Positions 30,012 to 37,977 of a DNA stretch of 64,000 bases are shown one piece after another. The DNA comes from Herbiconiux sp. A18JL235 (lineage in GTDB: Bacteria; Actinomycetota; Actinomycetes; Actinomycetales; Microbacteriaceae), in assembly GCF_040939305.1 (NCBI RefSeq), contig NZ_CP162511.1:1860001-1924000 (forward strand). The letters are read 5' to 3'. How positions within the stretch are numbered: position 1 is the stretch's first letter; each line of letters opens with the position of its first letter. The notes under the pieces are model-generated. The model searched no databases, was not told where the DNA came from, and saw only the letters and a program-made list of their open reading frames with translations. Made by a program: the position numbers and the translations under genes.

Positions 30012-31010
30012 GTGGACATCGACCTCAGCGTCTTACGTCTCCTGGAGCGTGAACGAGAGATCCCCTTCGAGGAACTGGTGGTGATCATCGAGCAGGCCAT
30101 CCTCACGGCGTACCTGAAGCACACCGACCGACCCGCCTCCTTCGACGACGGCACCCCGTCGGCGCGTGTGCACCTCGACCGCAAGTCGGGCCACATCAGC
30201 GTGTTCGTACCCGAGATCGACGACGACGGGGTGGTGATCGGCGAGGCGGAGGAGAACCCGAGCGACTTCGGTCGCATCGCCGCCTTCGCCGCCAAGCAGG
30301 TCATCAACCAGCGCCTTCGCGACATCGGCGACGACAAGGTGCTCGGCGAGTTCAAGGGGCGCGAGGGCGACATCGTCGCGGGCGTCATCCAGCAGGGTCC
30401 GAACCCGAAGATGGTGCACGTCGACCTCGGCACGATCGAGGCGATCATGCCGCCCGAGGAACAGGTGCCCGGCGAGGAGTACGCGCACGGTTCGCGCATC
30501 CGCGTCTACGTCACGAGTGTCGCCAAGGGCCCGAAGGGCCCGTCGATCACCGTGTCGCGCACGCACCCGTCACTCGTGCGCAAGCTGTTCGCGCTCGAGG
30601 TTCCCGAGATCGCCTCAGGGGTCGTCGAGATCGTGTCGCTCGCCCGTGAGGCGGGTCACCGCACCAAGATCGCGGTGCGGGCGACCGAGCCCGGTGTGAA
30701 CGCCAAGGGCGCCTGCATCGGCGAGCTGGGCCAGCGCGTGCGTGCGGTCACCTCCGAGCTCGGCAGCGAGAAGATCGACATCGTCGACTACTCCGACGAC
30801 CTGCCCACCTTCGTCGCCAACGCGCTCTCGCCCGCCAAGGTGTCGAGCGCCTTCGTCATCGACGCGAACACCAAGGCCGTGCGCGCCCTGGTTCCCGACT
30901 ACCAGCTCTCCCTCGCCATCGGCAAGGAGGGCCAGAACGCTCGACTCGCGGCGAAGCTCACGGGCGCGAAGATCGACATCCAGCCCGATTCCATTTTGGA
31001 TGAGGACTGA
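30012..31010 (+). CDS. nusA: Transcription termination/antitermination protein NusA
   Basis: The 332-residue protein binds RNA polymerase and nascent RNA. It has the N-terminal RNAP-binding domain (about 1-120), S1 domain (about 125-195) and two KH domains (about 200-330), including LSLAIGKEGQNARLAAKLTG. It is the short form without C-terminal acidic repeats, normal for this phylum. The last 11 residues (IQPDSILDED and stop) are encoded by a sequence that recurs 103 bp downstream with four synonymous base changes. The GTG has GAGGAGGCC upstream. Confidence 0.96.
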   Translation: MDIDLSVLRLLEREREIPFEELVVIIEQAILTAYLKHTDRPASFDDGTPSARVHLDRKSGHISVFVPEIDDDGVVIGEAEENPSDFGRIAAFAAKQVINQRLRDIGDDKVLGEFKGREGDIVAGVIQQGPNPKMVHVDLGTIEAIMPPEEQVPGEEYAHGSRIRVYVTSVAKGPKGPSITVSRTHPSLVRKLFALEVPEIASGVVEIVSLAREAGHRTKIAVRATEPGVNAKGACIGELGQRVRAVTSELGSEKIDIVDYSDDLPTFVANALSPAKVSSAFVIDANTKAVRALVPDYQLSLAIGKEGQNARLAAKLTGAKIDIQPDSILDED

Positions 31011-31013
31011 TCG
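30977..31013 (+). repeat. nusA 3'-end direct repeat, copy 1
   Basis: This copy covers the nusA C-terminal codons, stop and next three bases. It matches copy 2 at 31080-31116 in all but four positions. The four differences fall in Ile, Leu and Asp codons and are all synonymous. Confidence 0.9.
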
Positions 31014-31092
31014 GGCTGGATGCCGATTTTCGCGCCGAGCAGACGACGCATCGCGTCGGCTACTCGGTGGAATGTGAAGCATCCAGCCCGAT
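30977..31092 (+). promoter_or_regulatory. Bistable stem-loop region between nusA and ylxR
   Basis: The strand ATCGGGCTGGAT at 31010-31021 is complementary both to the nusA end upstream (30977-30989 with 31010-31022, 13 bp) and to the downstream repeat (31010-31023 with 31079-31092, 14 bp). These two stems exclude each other. Inside the second lies a further hairpin: 31035-31039 with 31063-31067 and 31044-31049 with 31053-31058, loop ATC. The first stem is followed by TTTT at 31027-31030, which could act as a weak terminator. No known RNA family is recognised. Confidence 0.5.
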
Positions 31093-31116
31093 TCCATCCT
31101 CGACGAGGACTGATCG
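31080..31116 (+). repeat. nusA 3'-end direct repeat, copy 2
   Basis: This intergenic copy reads the same peptide end (IQPDSILDED, stop) as the real nusA terminus, using the G/C-rich codons typical of this genome (ATC, CTC, GAC). Copy 1 uses ATT, TTG, GAT. Copy 2 therefore looks more like the ancestral end of nusA. Confidence 0.85.
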
Positions 31117-31179
31117 CAGAGTTCCGGATGCTCGGTGCGGCCGGGTCGGTCGGCGAGCGTTCAGCGAATATGGAGTACG

Positions 31180-31452
31180 ATGGAACCCGTTAGAACGTGC
31201 GTGGGGTGCCGCGCGCGCGCCAGCCGGTCCTCCTTGCTGAGGGTCGTGGCCAGGGCCGAAGGCCCGACAGGGCTTGAACTGGTCGTCGACGAGACGGCCA
31301 CTCTTCCCGGCCGTGGCGCGTGGCTCCACCCTTCACCCGAATGCTTTCGTGCCGCGGTCACGCGGCGGGCTTTCGGGCGCGCACTCCGTGTCGAGGGAAC
31401 CCTCGGCACGTCGACAGTAGAGAACAGGCTGAACGGCACCGTGAACCCATGA
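31180..31452 (+). CDS. ylxR: YlxR family (DUF448) RNA-binding protein
   Basis: The 90-residue basic protein has the DUF448 pattern: RTCVGCRAR at the N-terminus, a central LLRVV strand, GRGAWLHPSPECF, and a RRAFGRALR helix. YlxR proteins are nucleoid- or RNA-binding and sit between nusA and infB in most Gram-positives. The ATG at 31180 begins the conserved core; ATGGAGTACG lies just upstream. Confidence 0.9.
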   Translation: MEPVRTCVGCRARASRSSLLRVVARAEGPTGLELVVDETATLPGRGAWLHPSPECFRAAVTRRAFGRALRVEGTLGTSTVENRLNGTVNP

Positions 31453-31504
31453 GTGGCAACTGATGAGCGGCTCGAAATGAGATCCGTCCGCAACTAACGC
31501 CTGC

Positions 31505-31530
31505 CCTGTCCGGGGCGGGCCCCAGACAGG
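31505..31530 (+). promoter_or_regulatory. Hairpin overlapping the infB ribosome binding site
   Basis: CCTGTC (31505-31510) pairs with GACAGG (31525-31530), and inside it GGGG (31512-31515) pairs with CCCC (31520-31523), with one C-A mismatch and a CGGG loop. The infB Shine-Dalgarno AGGAGA (31528-31533) has its first three bases in this stem, six bases before the GTG. Confidence 0.45.
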
Positions 31531-31536
31531 AGAATT

Positions 31537-34359
31537 GTGGCTGCAAAACCACGCGTACATGAAGTCGCCGCCGAGCTCGGCGTCGACAGCAAGGTCGCCC
31601 TCGCGACCCTGAAGGAGATGGGCCAGTTCGTCAAGGGCCCGTCCTCGAGCATCGAGCCGCCCGTGGCTCGACGCCTCAAAGAAGCTCTGATCAAGGCCGG
31701 CGCCGCCTCAGGTGGCGACTCTGCCGCAGCCGCGGCTCCCGCCGCGCCCCGGTCGAACGCGCCCCGCCCGGGCGCCCGCCCCGGTGCGCCGACCCCCTCG
31801 AGCGCACGCCCCGGTGCTCCGGCACCGCAGGCGCCGACGGCTCCCGCGGCTGCGGCCGCCTCGACCCCGGCCGCTCCGGCGGAGTCGGCGGCTCCCGCCG
31901 CTCCCGCTCCCGCGGCCCCCTCGGCTCCCGCGCCGGCGGCTCCCGCGGCCCCCGCGGCGCAGGCCCCGTCGACTCCGTCGTCGTCGACCCCCGCTCCGGG
32001 TGCCGGCGGCAGTGCAGCGCCCCGTCCGGGTGCCCCGCGCCCCGGCATCCCGCGCCCGGGAAACAACCCGTTCGCGAGCCAGCAGGGCATGCAGCGCCCC
32101 GGCGCCCCGCGCCCCGGCAACAACCCCTTCGCGAGCCAGCAGGGCATGGGCCGCAGCGGCAGCGGTGGTGGCGCGAACGGCGCCATCCCGCGTCCGGGCG
32201 CTCCTCGCCCCGGCGCTCCGCGTCCGGGTGCTCCCCGTCCCGGCGCCCCGCGCCCGGGCGCACCTCGCCCCGGCGCGGCCGGTGGCTTCCGTCCCGGTGC
32301 CCCGCAGGGCGGCGGCGCTCGCCCGGCTCCCGGTTCGCCCGGGTTCCGCCCGGGTGGCGGCGCTCCCGGCGCCGGCGGCTTCTCGCGCCCCGGTGGTGGC
32401 GGTCGCGGCCGTGGCCCCGGCGGTGGTACCGCGGGTGCCTTCGGTCGCGGTGGCGGCAAGAGCAAGGCGCGCAAGTCGAAGCGGACGAAGAGGGCCGAGT
32501 TCGAGCTGAGGGAAGCCCCGTCGCTCGGCGGCGTGAGCGTTCCCCGCGGCGACGGTTCCACCGTCATCCGTCTTCGTCGTGGTGCCTCCATCACCGACTT
32601 CGCCGACAAGATCGACGCGAGCCCCGGCAACCTGGTGACCGTGCTGTTCCACCTCGGTGAGATGGCGACGGCGACCGAGTCGCTCGACGAGGCCACCTTC
32701 CAGGTGCTCGGCGAAGAGCTCGGCTACAAGATCCAGATGGTGTCGCCGGAAGACGAAGACCGCGAACTCCTCGAGGGCTTCGACATCGACCTCGACCAGG
32801 AGCTGGAAGACGAGACCGACGAAGACCTGGAGATCCGTCCCCCGGTCGTCACCGTCATGGGTCACGTCGACCACGGTAAGACGCGCCTGCTCGACGCGAT
32901 CCGCAACGCCAACGTGGTCGCCGGTGAGGCGGGTGGCATCACCCAGCACATCGGTGCCTACCAGGTCGTCACCGAGCACGAGGGCATCGAGCGCCCGATC
33001 ACCTTCATCGACACCCCGGGCCACGAGGCGTTCACCGCCATGCGTGCCCGCGGTGCGCAGGTGACCGACATCGCCATCCTCGTGGTCGCCGCAGACGACG
33101 GCATCATGCCGCAGACGATCGAGGCCTTGAACCACGCCCAGGCGGCCAACGTGCCGATCGTGGTCGCGGTCAACAAGGTCGACAAGGAAGACGCGAACCC
33201 GGCCAAGGTGCGCCAGCAGCTCACCGAGTACAATCTGGTCGCCGAGGAGTACGGCGGCGACGTCATGTTCGTCGACGTGTCGGCGCGCAACAACATCGGC
33301 ATCCAGGAACTGCTCGACGCGGTGCTCCTCACCGCCGACGCCGGTCTCGACCTGCGGGCGAACCCGAACAAGGACGCACGCGGTGTGGCCATCGAGGCCA
33401 AGCTCGACAAGGGCCGCGGCGCCGTCGCGACCGTGCTCATCCAGTCGGGAACCCTCCACGTCGGAGACGCGATCGTGGCGGGCACCGCCTACGGCCGCGT
33501 GCGTGCGATGGTCGACGAGAACGGCGAGACCGTCACCGCGGCCACCCCGTCGCGTCCGGTTCAGGTGCAGGGTCTGTCGACCGTGCCCCGCGCCGGCGAC
33601 ACCTTCCTCGTCACCGAGGAAGACCGCACCGCCCGTCAGATCGCCGAGAAGCGCGAAGCAGCCGAGCGCAACGCGTCGCTCGCCAAGGCCCGCAAGCGCA
33701 TCTCGCTCGAAGACTTCACCCGTGCCCTCGAAGAAGGCAAGGTCGAAGCCCTCAACCTCATCATCAAGGGTGACGTCTCCGGTGCCGTCGAGGCACTCGA
33801 GGAGTCGCTGCTCAAGATCGAGGTCGACGACTCGGTTCAGCTCCGCATCATCCACCGCGGTGTGGGTGCGGTCACCGAGTCCGACGTCAACCTGGCCACC
33901 GTCGACAACGCCATCATCATCGGGTTCAACGTGCGACCCGACACGAAGGCGCGCGAGCGTGCAGCCCGTGAGGGAGTGGACATCCGCTTCTACTCGGTCA
34001 TCTACAACGCGCTCGACGACATCGAGTCGTCGCTCAAGGGCATGCTCAAGCCCGAGTTCGAAGAGGTGCAGTCGGGTGTCGCCGAGATCCGCGAGATCTT
34101 CCGCTCGTCGAAGTTCGGCAACATCGCCGGTGTCATCGTGCGGTCGGGAACGATCACGCGCAACGCCAAGGCCCGGGTCATCCGCGAGGGCGTCGTCGTC
34201 GGCGACAACCTCGCCATCGAGTCGCTGCGTCGCTTCAAGGACGACGTCACCGAGGTGCGCACGGACTTCGAAGCCGGTATCGGGCTCGGGAAGTTCAACG
34301 ACATCCAGGTGGGCGATGAGATCGAGACCATCGAGATGAAAGAGAAGCCGCGGGTCTGA
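31537..34359 (+). CDS. infB: Translation initiation factor IF-2
   Basis: The 940-residue GTPase brings initiator tRNA to the 30S subunit. It has an IF2_N helix at the start ([23 protein letters not shown]), then a very long low-complexity Ala/Pro, Arg/Pro/Gly linker (about 55-315) containing a duplicated [10 protein letters not shown] unit. A second IF2_N region follows (about 345-400), then the G domain with [12 protein letters not shown] (about 443), NKVD, and beta-barrel domains II-IV. Long disordered linkers are normal in actinobacterial IF-2. The start is GTG with AGGAGA. Confidence 0.97.
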   Translation: MAAKPRVHEVAAELGVDSKVALATLKEMGQFVKGPSSSIEPPVARRLKEALIKAGAASGGDSAAAAAPAAPRSNAPRPGARPGAPTPSSARPGAPAPQAPTAPAAAAASTPAAPAESAAPAAPAPAAPSAPAPAAPAAPAAQAPSTPSSSTPAPGAGGSAAPRPGAPRPGIPRPGNNPFASQQGMQRPGAPRPGNNPFASQQGMGRSGSGGGANGAIPRPGAPRPGAPRPGAPRPGAPRPGAPRPGAAGGFRPGAPQGGGARPAPGSPGFRPGGGAPGAGGFSRPGGGGRGRGPGGGTAGAFGRGGGKSKARKSKRTKRAEFELREAPSLGGVSVPRGDGSTVIRLRRGASITDFADKIDASPGNLVTVLFHLGEMATATESLDEATFQVLGEELGYKIQMVSPEDEDRELLEGFDIDLDQELEDETDEDLEIRPPVVTVMGHVDHGKTRLLDAIRNANVVAGEAGGITQHIGAYQVVTEHEGIERPITFIDTPGHEAFTAMRARGAQVTDIAILVVAADDGIMPQTIEALNHAQAANVPIVVAVNKVDKEDANPAKVRQQLTEYNLVAEEYGGDVMFVDVSARNNIGIQELLDAVLLTADAGLDLRANPNKDARGVAIEAKLDKGRGAVATVLIQSGTLHVGDAIVAGTAYGRVRAMVDENGETVTAATPSRPVQVQGLSTVPRAGDTFLVTEEDRTARQIAEKREAAERNASLAKARKRISLEDFTRALEEGKVEALNLIIKGDVSGAVEALEESLLKIEVDDSVQLRIIHRGVGAVTESDVNLATVDNAIIIGFNVRPDTKARERAAREGVDIRFYSVIYNALDDIESSLKGMLKPEFEEVQSGVAEIREIFRSSKFGNIAGVIVRSGTITRNAKARVIREGVVVGDNLAIESLRRFKDDVTEVRTDFEAGIGLGKFNDIQVGDEIETIEMKEKPRV

Positions 34360-34368
34360 CCTTCGGTC

Positions 34369-34453
34369 GGAATCCGAGGGGGATCTTCACTCCCCGCCTA
34401 GGGGTTGAGCGCAGCTCAAAGGCGGCGGGGAGCGAAGACCCCCCTCGGATTCC
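34369..34453 (+). terminator. 85-nt long inverted repeat between infB and rbfA
   Basis: Arms 34369-34398 and 34424-34453 match at 28 of 30 positions; both mismatches are A-C. Inside, TTGAGC (34405-34410) and GCTCAA (34414-34419) form a second perfect stem with loop GCA. There is no T-tract. It may be an RNase III-type processing site, a strong pause or terminator, or an inserted palindromic element. The call of terminator is tentative. Confidence 0.45.
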
Positions 34454-34511
34454 TTGCGTTCACCCCCGGCACGGTCGATGGTGATGTGAGTGTGAGAGAG
34501 AAGAGAGAGAC

Positions 34512-34949
34512 ATGGCTGATCCTCAGAGGGCTGCGAAGATGGCGGATCGGATCAAGGAGATCGTGGCGCGGAGGTTGGAGAAGGGGATCAAGGATCCCCG
34601 GCTCGGCTTCGTGACGATCACGGATGTGCGGGTGACGGGAGATCTGCAGCACGCGTCGATCTTCTACACCGTGTACGGCGACGAGAAGGAGCGGGCCGAC
34701 TCGGCTGCGGCGCTGAAGTCGGCGACCGGGATGCTCCGCAGCGAGGTGGGCAAGAACATCACCGCGCGGCTCACGCCGTCGCTCGAGTTCATCGCCGACG
34801 CGCTGCCCGAGAACGCGAAGGTGCTCGACGACCTGCTCGCCGAGGCCCGCGCGCGCGACGCCCAGGTCGAAGGCCTCGCCAAGGGCGCCCAGTACGCCGG
34901 CGAAGCCGACCCCTACGTCAAGCCCAAGACCCTCGACGAAGACGACTGA
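34512..34949 (+). CDS. rbfA: Ribosome-binding factor A
   Basis: The 145-residue KH-like protein assists 16S rRNA 5'-end processing and 30S maturation. The conserved N-terminus ([20 protein letters not shown]), [12 protein letters not shown] strand and [17 protein letters not shown] region are all present. A purine run (GAGAGAAGAGAGAGAC) precedes the ATG. The C-terminus is acidic. It follows infB across an 85-nt hairpin. Confidence 0.94.
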   Translation: MADPQRAAKMADRIKEIVARRLEKGIKDPRLGFVTITDVRVTGDLQHASIFYTVYGDEKERADSAAALKSATGMLRSEVGKNITARLTPSLEFIADALPENAKVLDDLLAEARARDAQVEGLAKGAQYAGEADPYVKPKTLDEDD

Positions 34950-34958
34950 CGGTCGCCT

Positions 34959-35017
34959 CGACAGAGCACGAAGCGCCCCCTCCCGACCGCGGAGGAGGCG
35001 CTTCGTGCTCTCTCGAC
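34959..35017. repeat. Dispersed hairpin repeat, copy A (bidirectional terminator)
   Basis: A 15-bp perfect stem pairs 34963-34977 with 34997-35011, with an inner CCTCC/GGAGG extension. It lies exactly between the convergent rbfA and mutY genes. The sequence is related to copies B and C near 44.1 kb. Confidence 0.75.
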
Positions 35018-35027
35018 GGGCCGACGG

Positions 35028-35918
35028 CTACGGGAGGGCGTACAGGTCGTCGCCGACGGCAACGACGAGGCCGTCGGCGAGGAGTCCCTCGAGGGCGCGA
35101 CCGAGGCGTGCCGCCTCGGGGAGTGCGGCGCGCAGCCGCTCGTGCCGCACGGGCCCGTCGACGGCGCGCAGCTCGCGCAGCACGACACCGCGCGCCTGCC
35201 GGTCGGAGCCCTCGTACTTCTTCTGCACGGGCCTGCGCGCGACCTCCGTCTCCGGGTAGCCGGCGGCGCGCCACGCGCACACCGACGCCAGCGGACAGCT
35301 CTCGCACTTCGGGGAGCGAGCCGTGCACACCAGCGCCCCGAGTTCCATCATCCCCGCGTTGAACCGCGCCGCGTCGTCGTCGGAGGCGGGCAGCAGGGCG
35401 GTCATCGCGGGCAGGTCTCTCCTCGCGTTGGGTGCCGGTGCATCCGGAAGCCCGTCGACCGCCCGCGCGATCACCCGGCGGATGTTCGTGTCGACGACCG
35501 GATGGCGCGAACCGAACGCGAACACGGCCACCGCACGCGCCGTGTAGTCGCCCACGCCCGGGAGATCGAGCAGCGCGTCGACGTCGTCGGGTACGGCGTT
35601 GTCGTGACGCTCGGCGATCGCGACGGCACAGGCGTGAAGTCGCAGGGCGCGGCGCGGATAGCCGAGCGACTCCCAGGCGCGCACCGCCTCGCCGGGGGGC
35701 TCCGCCGCGAGGTCGGCCGGCGTGGGCCAGCGTCGCAGCCACTCCTCGAGACGCGGGATGACCCGCACCACGGGCGTCTGCTGCAGCATGAACTCGCTCA
35801 CCAGCGTGCCCCACGGCGGAAAGCCGGGCCGGCGCCACGGCAGATCGCGGGCGTGCACGGTGAACCAGTCGACCACGAGACGCGCGAACTCCTCGCGCGG
35901 TGCTGCGGATGCGGGCAT
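35028..35918 (-). CDS. mutY: A/G-specific adenine glycosylase
   Basis: The 296-residue base-excision enzyme removes adenine mispaired with 8-oxoguanine. Visible features are FMLQQTPVVRV, the helix-hairpin-helix LPGVGDYTARAV (about 117), the catalytic Asp in PVVDTNIRRV, and the 4Fe-4S cysteines in CESCPLASVC with the preceding VCTARSPKC. No Nudix-like C-terminal domain is present, which is common in actinobacteria. ATG at 35918 follows TACAGT by six bases and is preferred over the long open frame upstream. Confidence 0.94.
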   Translation of the reverse strand: MPASAAPREEFARLVVDWFTVHARDLPWRRPGFPPWGTLVSEFMLQQTPVVRVIPRLEEWLRRWPTPADLAAEPPGEAVRAWESLGYPRRALRLHACAVAIAERHDNAVPDDVDALLDLPGVGDYTARAVAVFAFGSRHPVVDTNIRRVIARAVDGLPDAPAPNARRDLPAMTALLPASDDDAARFNAGMMELGALVCTARSPKCESCPLASVCAWRAAGYPETEVARRPVQKKYEGSDRQARGVVLRELRAVDGPVRHERLRAALPEAARLGRALEGLLADGLVVAVGDDLYALP

Positions 35919-35924
35919 CCTTCC

Positions 35925-35930
35925 ACTGTA
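35925..35930 (-). promoter_or_regulatory. -10 hexamer for mutY
   Basis: On the minus strand TACAGT ends six bases before the mutY ATG; the bases between (GGAAGG) could also serve as Shine-Dalgarno. Confidence 0.4.
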
Positions 35931-35960
35931 GGCGGCGGCAGCACCCGCCCCGCACGGTCG

Positions 35961-35966
35961 TACACT
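35961..35966 (+). promoter_or_regulatory. -10 hexamer (leaderless) for the uridine-kinase-like gene
   Basis: TACACT ends six bases before the ATG at 35973. It is back to back with the mutY hexamer about 30 bp away. Confidence 0.5.
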
Positions 35967-35972
35967 CGGAGC

Positions 35973-36587
35973 ATGGTGCAACCGCCGACCCCCGAGTCCG
36001 ACTTCGCCGACGCCCTGGTGGGGGAGATCCGGCACAACTACCGGCGCGGCCGGGTGATCGTCGGCGTCGACGGCGTCGAGGGCACGGCGCGCTTCGCCGA
36101 CTCCCTGGCCGAGGCGTTCCGCCGCGACGGCGTCGACACCTTCAGGGCCTCCCTCGACGACTTCCAGAGGCCCAGGGTCGAGCGCGAGCTGCGGGGCGCC
36201 GACTCCGCCGCCGGCTACTACTTCGACCGCTACGACGACTCGACCCTGAAGCGGGTGCTCGTCGAGCCCTTCCGCCTGGGTGGCAGCGCCGGTTTCCAGA
36301 CCGCGTCGTTCGACGCCGAGCGTGACACGGCTCGTGAGTCGCGCTGGCTCACCGCCCCCGCCGACGCCGTGCTCGTGCTCGACGGCCCTTTCCTGCAGCG
36401 GCCGGGCCTGCGCGGCCAGCTCAATTTCACTGCCTACCTCGAGACCCGCCGGTTCGGGTTGCCCGAGGTGGTCGCCGGTGCCGACGAGCTCTACCAGGCC
36501 GAGGCCGGGCCCCGCTTCGGGGCGAGCGCCATCATCGACGTGAACGACCCCGAGCGGCCGCGTCGGAGCTTCGCCGACTCCTGTTAG
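35973..36587 (+). CDS. Uridine kinase-like protein with degenerate P-loop
   Basis: The 204-residue protein has the overall pattern of actinobacterial uridine kinase-like P-loop proteins: a strand VIVGVDG, then FRASLDDFQRPRVEREL, AAGYYFDRYDDSTLKRVLVEPF, and AVLVLDGPFLQRPGL. The Walker A position reads GVDGVEGTARF, with no GK[ST], so the phosphate-binding Lys is missing. The DDF Asp is kept. It may not bind ATP normally and could have a non-kinase role. It lies just before truB, whose -10 hexamer overlaps its stop codon. Confidence 0.7.
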   Translation: MVQPPTPESDFADALVGEIRHNYRRGRVIVGVDGVEGTARFADSLAEAFRRDGVDTFRASLDDFQRPRVERELRGADSAAGYYFDRYDDSTLKRVLVEPFRLGGSAGFQTASFDAERDTARESRWLTAPADAVLVLDGPFLQRPGLRGQLNFTAYLETRRFGLPEVVAGADELYQAEAGPRFGASAIIDVNDPERPRRSFADSC

Positions 36588-36590
36588 CGT
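36585..36590 (+). promoter_or_regulatory. -10 hexamer (leaderless) for truB
   Basis: TAGCGT includes the stop codon of the upstream gene and ends seven bases before the truB GTG. Confidence 0.4.
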
Positions 36591-36597
36591 TGCAGGC

Positions 36598-37587
36598 GTG
36601 AAAAACGCGACGAGCACGGCAAGCGGCATCCTGCTCGTCGACAAGACCGGCGGCATGACGAGCCATGACGTGGTCTCACGCACCCGGCGCCTCGCCGGCA
36701 CCCGCAAGGTCGGGCACGCCGGCACCCTCGACCCGATGGCGACGGGCCTGCTCATCCTCGGCGTCAACAGCTCGACCCGCCTGCTCACCTACGTGGTCGG
36801 CCTCGACAAGGAGTACCTCGCCACCGTGCGGCTCGGCGTGGTCACCACCACCGACGACGCCGAGGGGGAAGCCCTCGGCGAACCCGCGGGCGACGGGCTC
36901 CTCGCCGGGGTGACGGATGCGCGCCTCGCCGCCGCCTTCGCCGGCCAGACCGGAGAGATCGAGCAGGTGCCGAGCTCGGTGAGCGCCATCAAGGTCGACG
37001 GCAAGCGGGCCTACGCGCGCGTGCGATCGGGGGAGGACGTCGTGCTCGCCGCGCGGCGCGTCACGATCGCCGAGATCGAGCTGCTGGGCGCTCCGCGCCG
37101 TGCGGTCGCCGACGACGGAACGCCCGGCACTGGTGCAGAGGTCGTCGACGTCGACGTGCGGGTGGTCTGCTCCTCGGGCACGTACATCCGCGCCATCGCG
37201 CGTGACGTCGGCGCCGCGCTCGGCGTCGGGGGGCACCTCACCGCGCTGCGACGCACGCGCATCGGGCCGTTCTCGGTCGACGATGCGCACTCCCTCGACG
37301 AGCTCGGCTCCGTCGTGGAGTCGGGCGCATCCGTACCGCTCATCGCCGCTGCGGCGGCCGCCGAGACGCTGTTCCCGGTCTGGCGGCTCGACGAGGCGCA
37401 GGCCGTCGCGCTCGGCCACGGGCAGCGGGTGGAGGCGCCGGAGGACGTGCGCGCCTCGGCTCAGGGCAGCACTCCCGTCGCGGCGATCGCTCCCGGTGGC
37501 GCCCTGCTCGGCCTCGTCGAGGTGACGGGCCGTACGGCCAAGAGCGTCGTCAACTTTCCGCCCGACGAACGCGAGGTGACGGCGTGA
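36598..37587 (+). CDS. truB: tRNA pseudouridine(55) synthase
   Basis: The 329-residue enzyme makes pseudouridine 55 in the T-loop of tRNAs. The N-terminal ILLVDKTGGMTSHDVV and the catalytic Asp in GHAGTLDPMATGLL (about residue 44) are clear, as are KRAYARVRSGE and CSSGTYIRAIARD. A C-terminal actinobacterial TruB domain follows. The TGA overlaps the GTG of the next membrane gene. Confidence 0.95.
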   Translation: MKNATSTASGILLVDKTGGMTSHDVVSRTRRLAGTRKVGHAGTLDPMATGLLILGVNSSTRLLTYVVGLDKEYLATVRLGVVTTTDDAEGEALGEPAGDGLLAGVTDARLAAAFAGQTGEIEQVPSSVSAIKVDGKRAYARVRSGEDVVLAARRVTIAEIELLGAPRRAVADDGTPGTGAEVVDVDVRVVCSSGTYIRAIARDVGAALGVGGHLTALRRTRIGPFSVDDAHSLDELGSVVESGASVPLIAAAAAAETLFPVWRLDEAQAVALGHGQRVEAPEDVRASAQGSTPVAAIAPGGALLGLVEVTGRTAKSVVNFPPDEREVTA

Positions 37588-37952
37588 TCGAGTGGTTCAG
37601 CTACACCCAGGTGGCCGTCGCCGTCGTCGCGGGGCTCCTCTGCGTCGTGCTCGGCCTCATCGGCAAGGTGCCGAACGACCTCACCATGGGCGCCACCGCA
37701 CTCGTCGAGGTGCTGCTCGTGGTGCAGCTGGTCATGTCCCTCGTCGCCCCCGCGTTCGGCAACACACCGACGGGCGACCCGCTCGAGTTCTGGGTGTACC
37801 TCGTCTCGGCGGTGCTGCTGCCGCTCGCCGGGGGGTTCTGGGCGCTCATCGACCGCACCCGCTGGAGCACCGTGGTGCTCGGCGCGGTGTGCCTCGCCGT
37901 CGCCGTCATGGTGTACCGCATGAACGTCATCTGGTTCGTGCAGCTGGCCTGA
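37584..37952 (+). CDS. Four-TM membrane protein, hypothetical
   Basis: The 122-residue protein has four predicted TM helices with short loops (IGKVPNDL, AFGNTPTGDP, DRTRWST). No enzymatic motif is seen. GTG at 37584 overlaps the truB stop (GTGA), so it is translationally coupled to truB. The position between truB and ribF is seen for small membrane proteins in related actinobacteria; function unknown. Confidence 0.8.
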   Translation: MIEWFSYTQVAVAVVAGLLCVVLGLIGKVPNDLTMGATALVEVLLVVQLVMSLVAPAFGNTPTGDPLEFWVYLVSAVLLPLAGGFWALIDRTRWSTVVLGAVCLAVAVMVYRMNVIWFVQLA

Positions 37953-37962
37953 GCCGGTGCCA

Positions 37963-37968
37963 TAAACT
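37963..37968 (+). promoter_or_regulatory. -10 hexamer (leaderless) for the 137-aa membrane protein
   Basis: TAAACT ends nine bases before the ATG at 37978, with no Shine-Dalgarno. Confidence 0.4.
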
Positions 37969-37977
37969 CGTACTGCC

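Noticed and set aside
30977..31116. Attachment sites (attL/attR) of an integrative element in nusA
   Set aside because: The duplicated end resembles integration at a 3' gene end, but only about 70 bp lies between the copies, no integrase is nearby, and the extra inverted copy is not typical of att sites. It was kept only as an alternative origin.
31494..32696. Pro/Gly-rich open frame antisense to infB
   Set aside because: It is the complement of the repetitive IF-2 linker and has low complexity only.
34369..35017. CRISPR-like repeats around rbfA
   Set aside because: The repeats are single palindromic hairpins on either side of a gene, not regularly spaced repeats with unique spacers.
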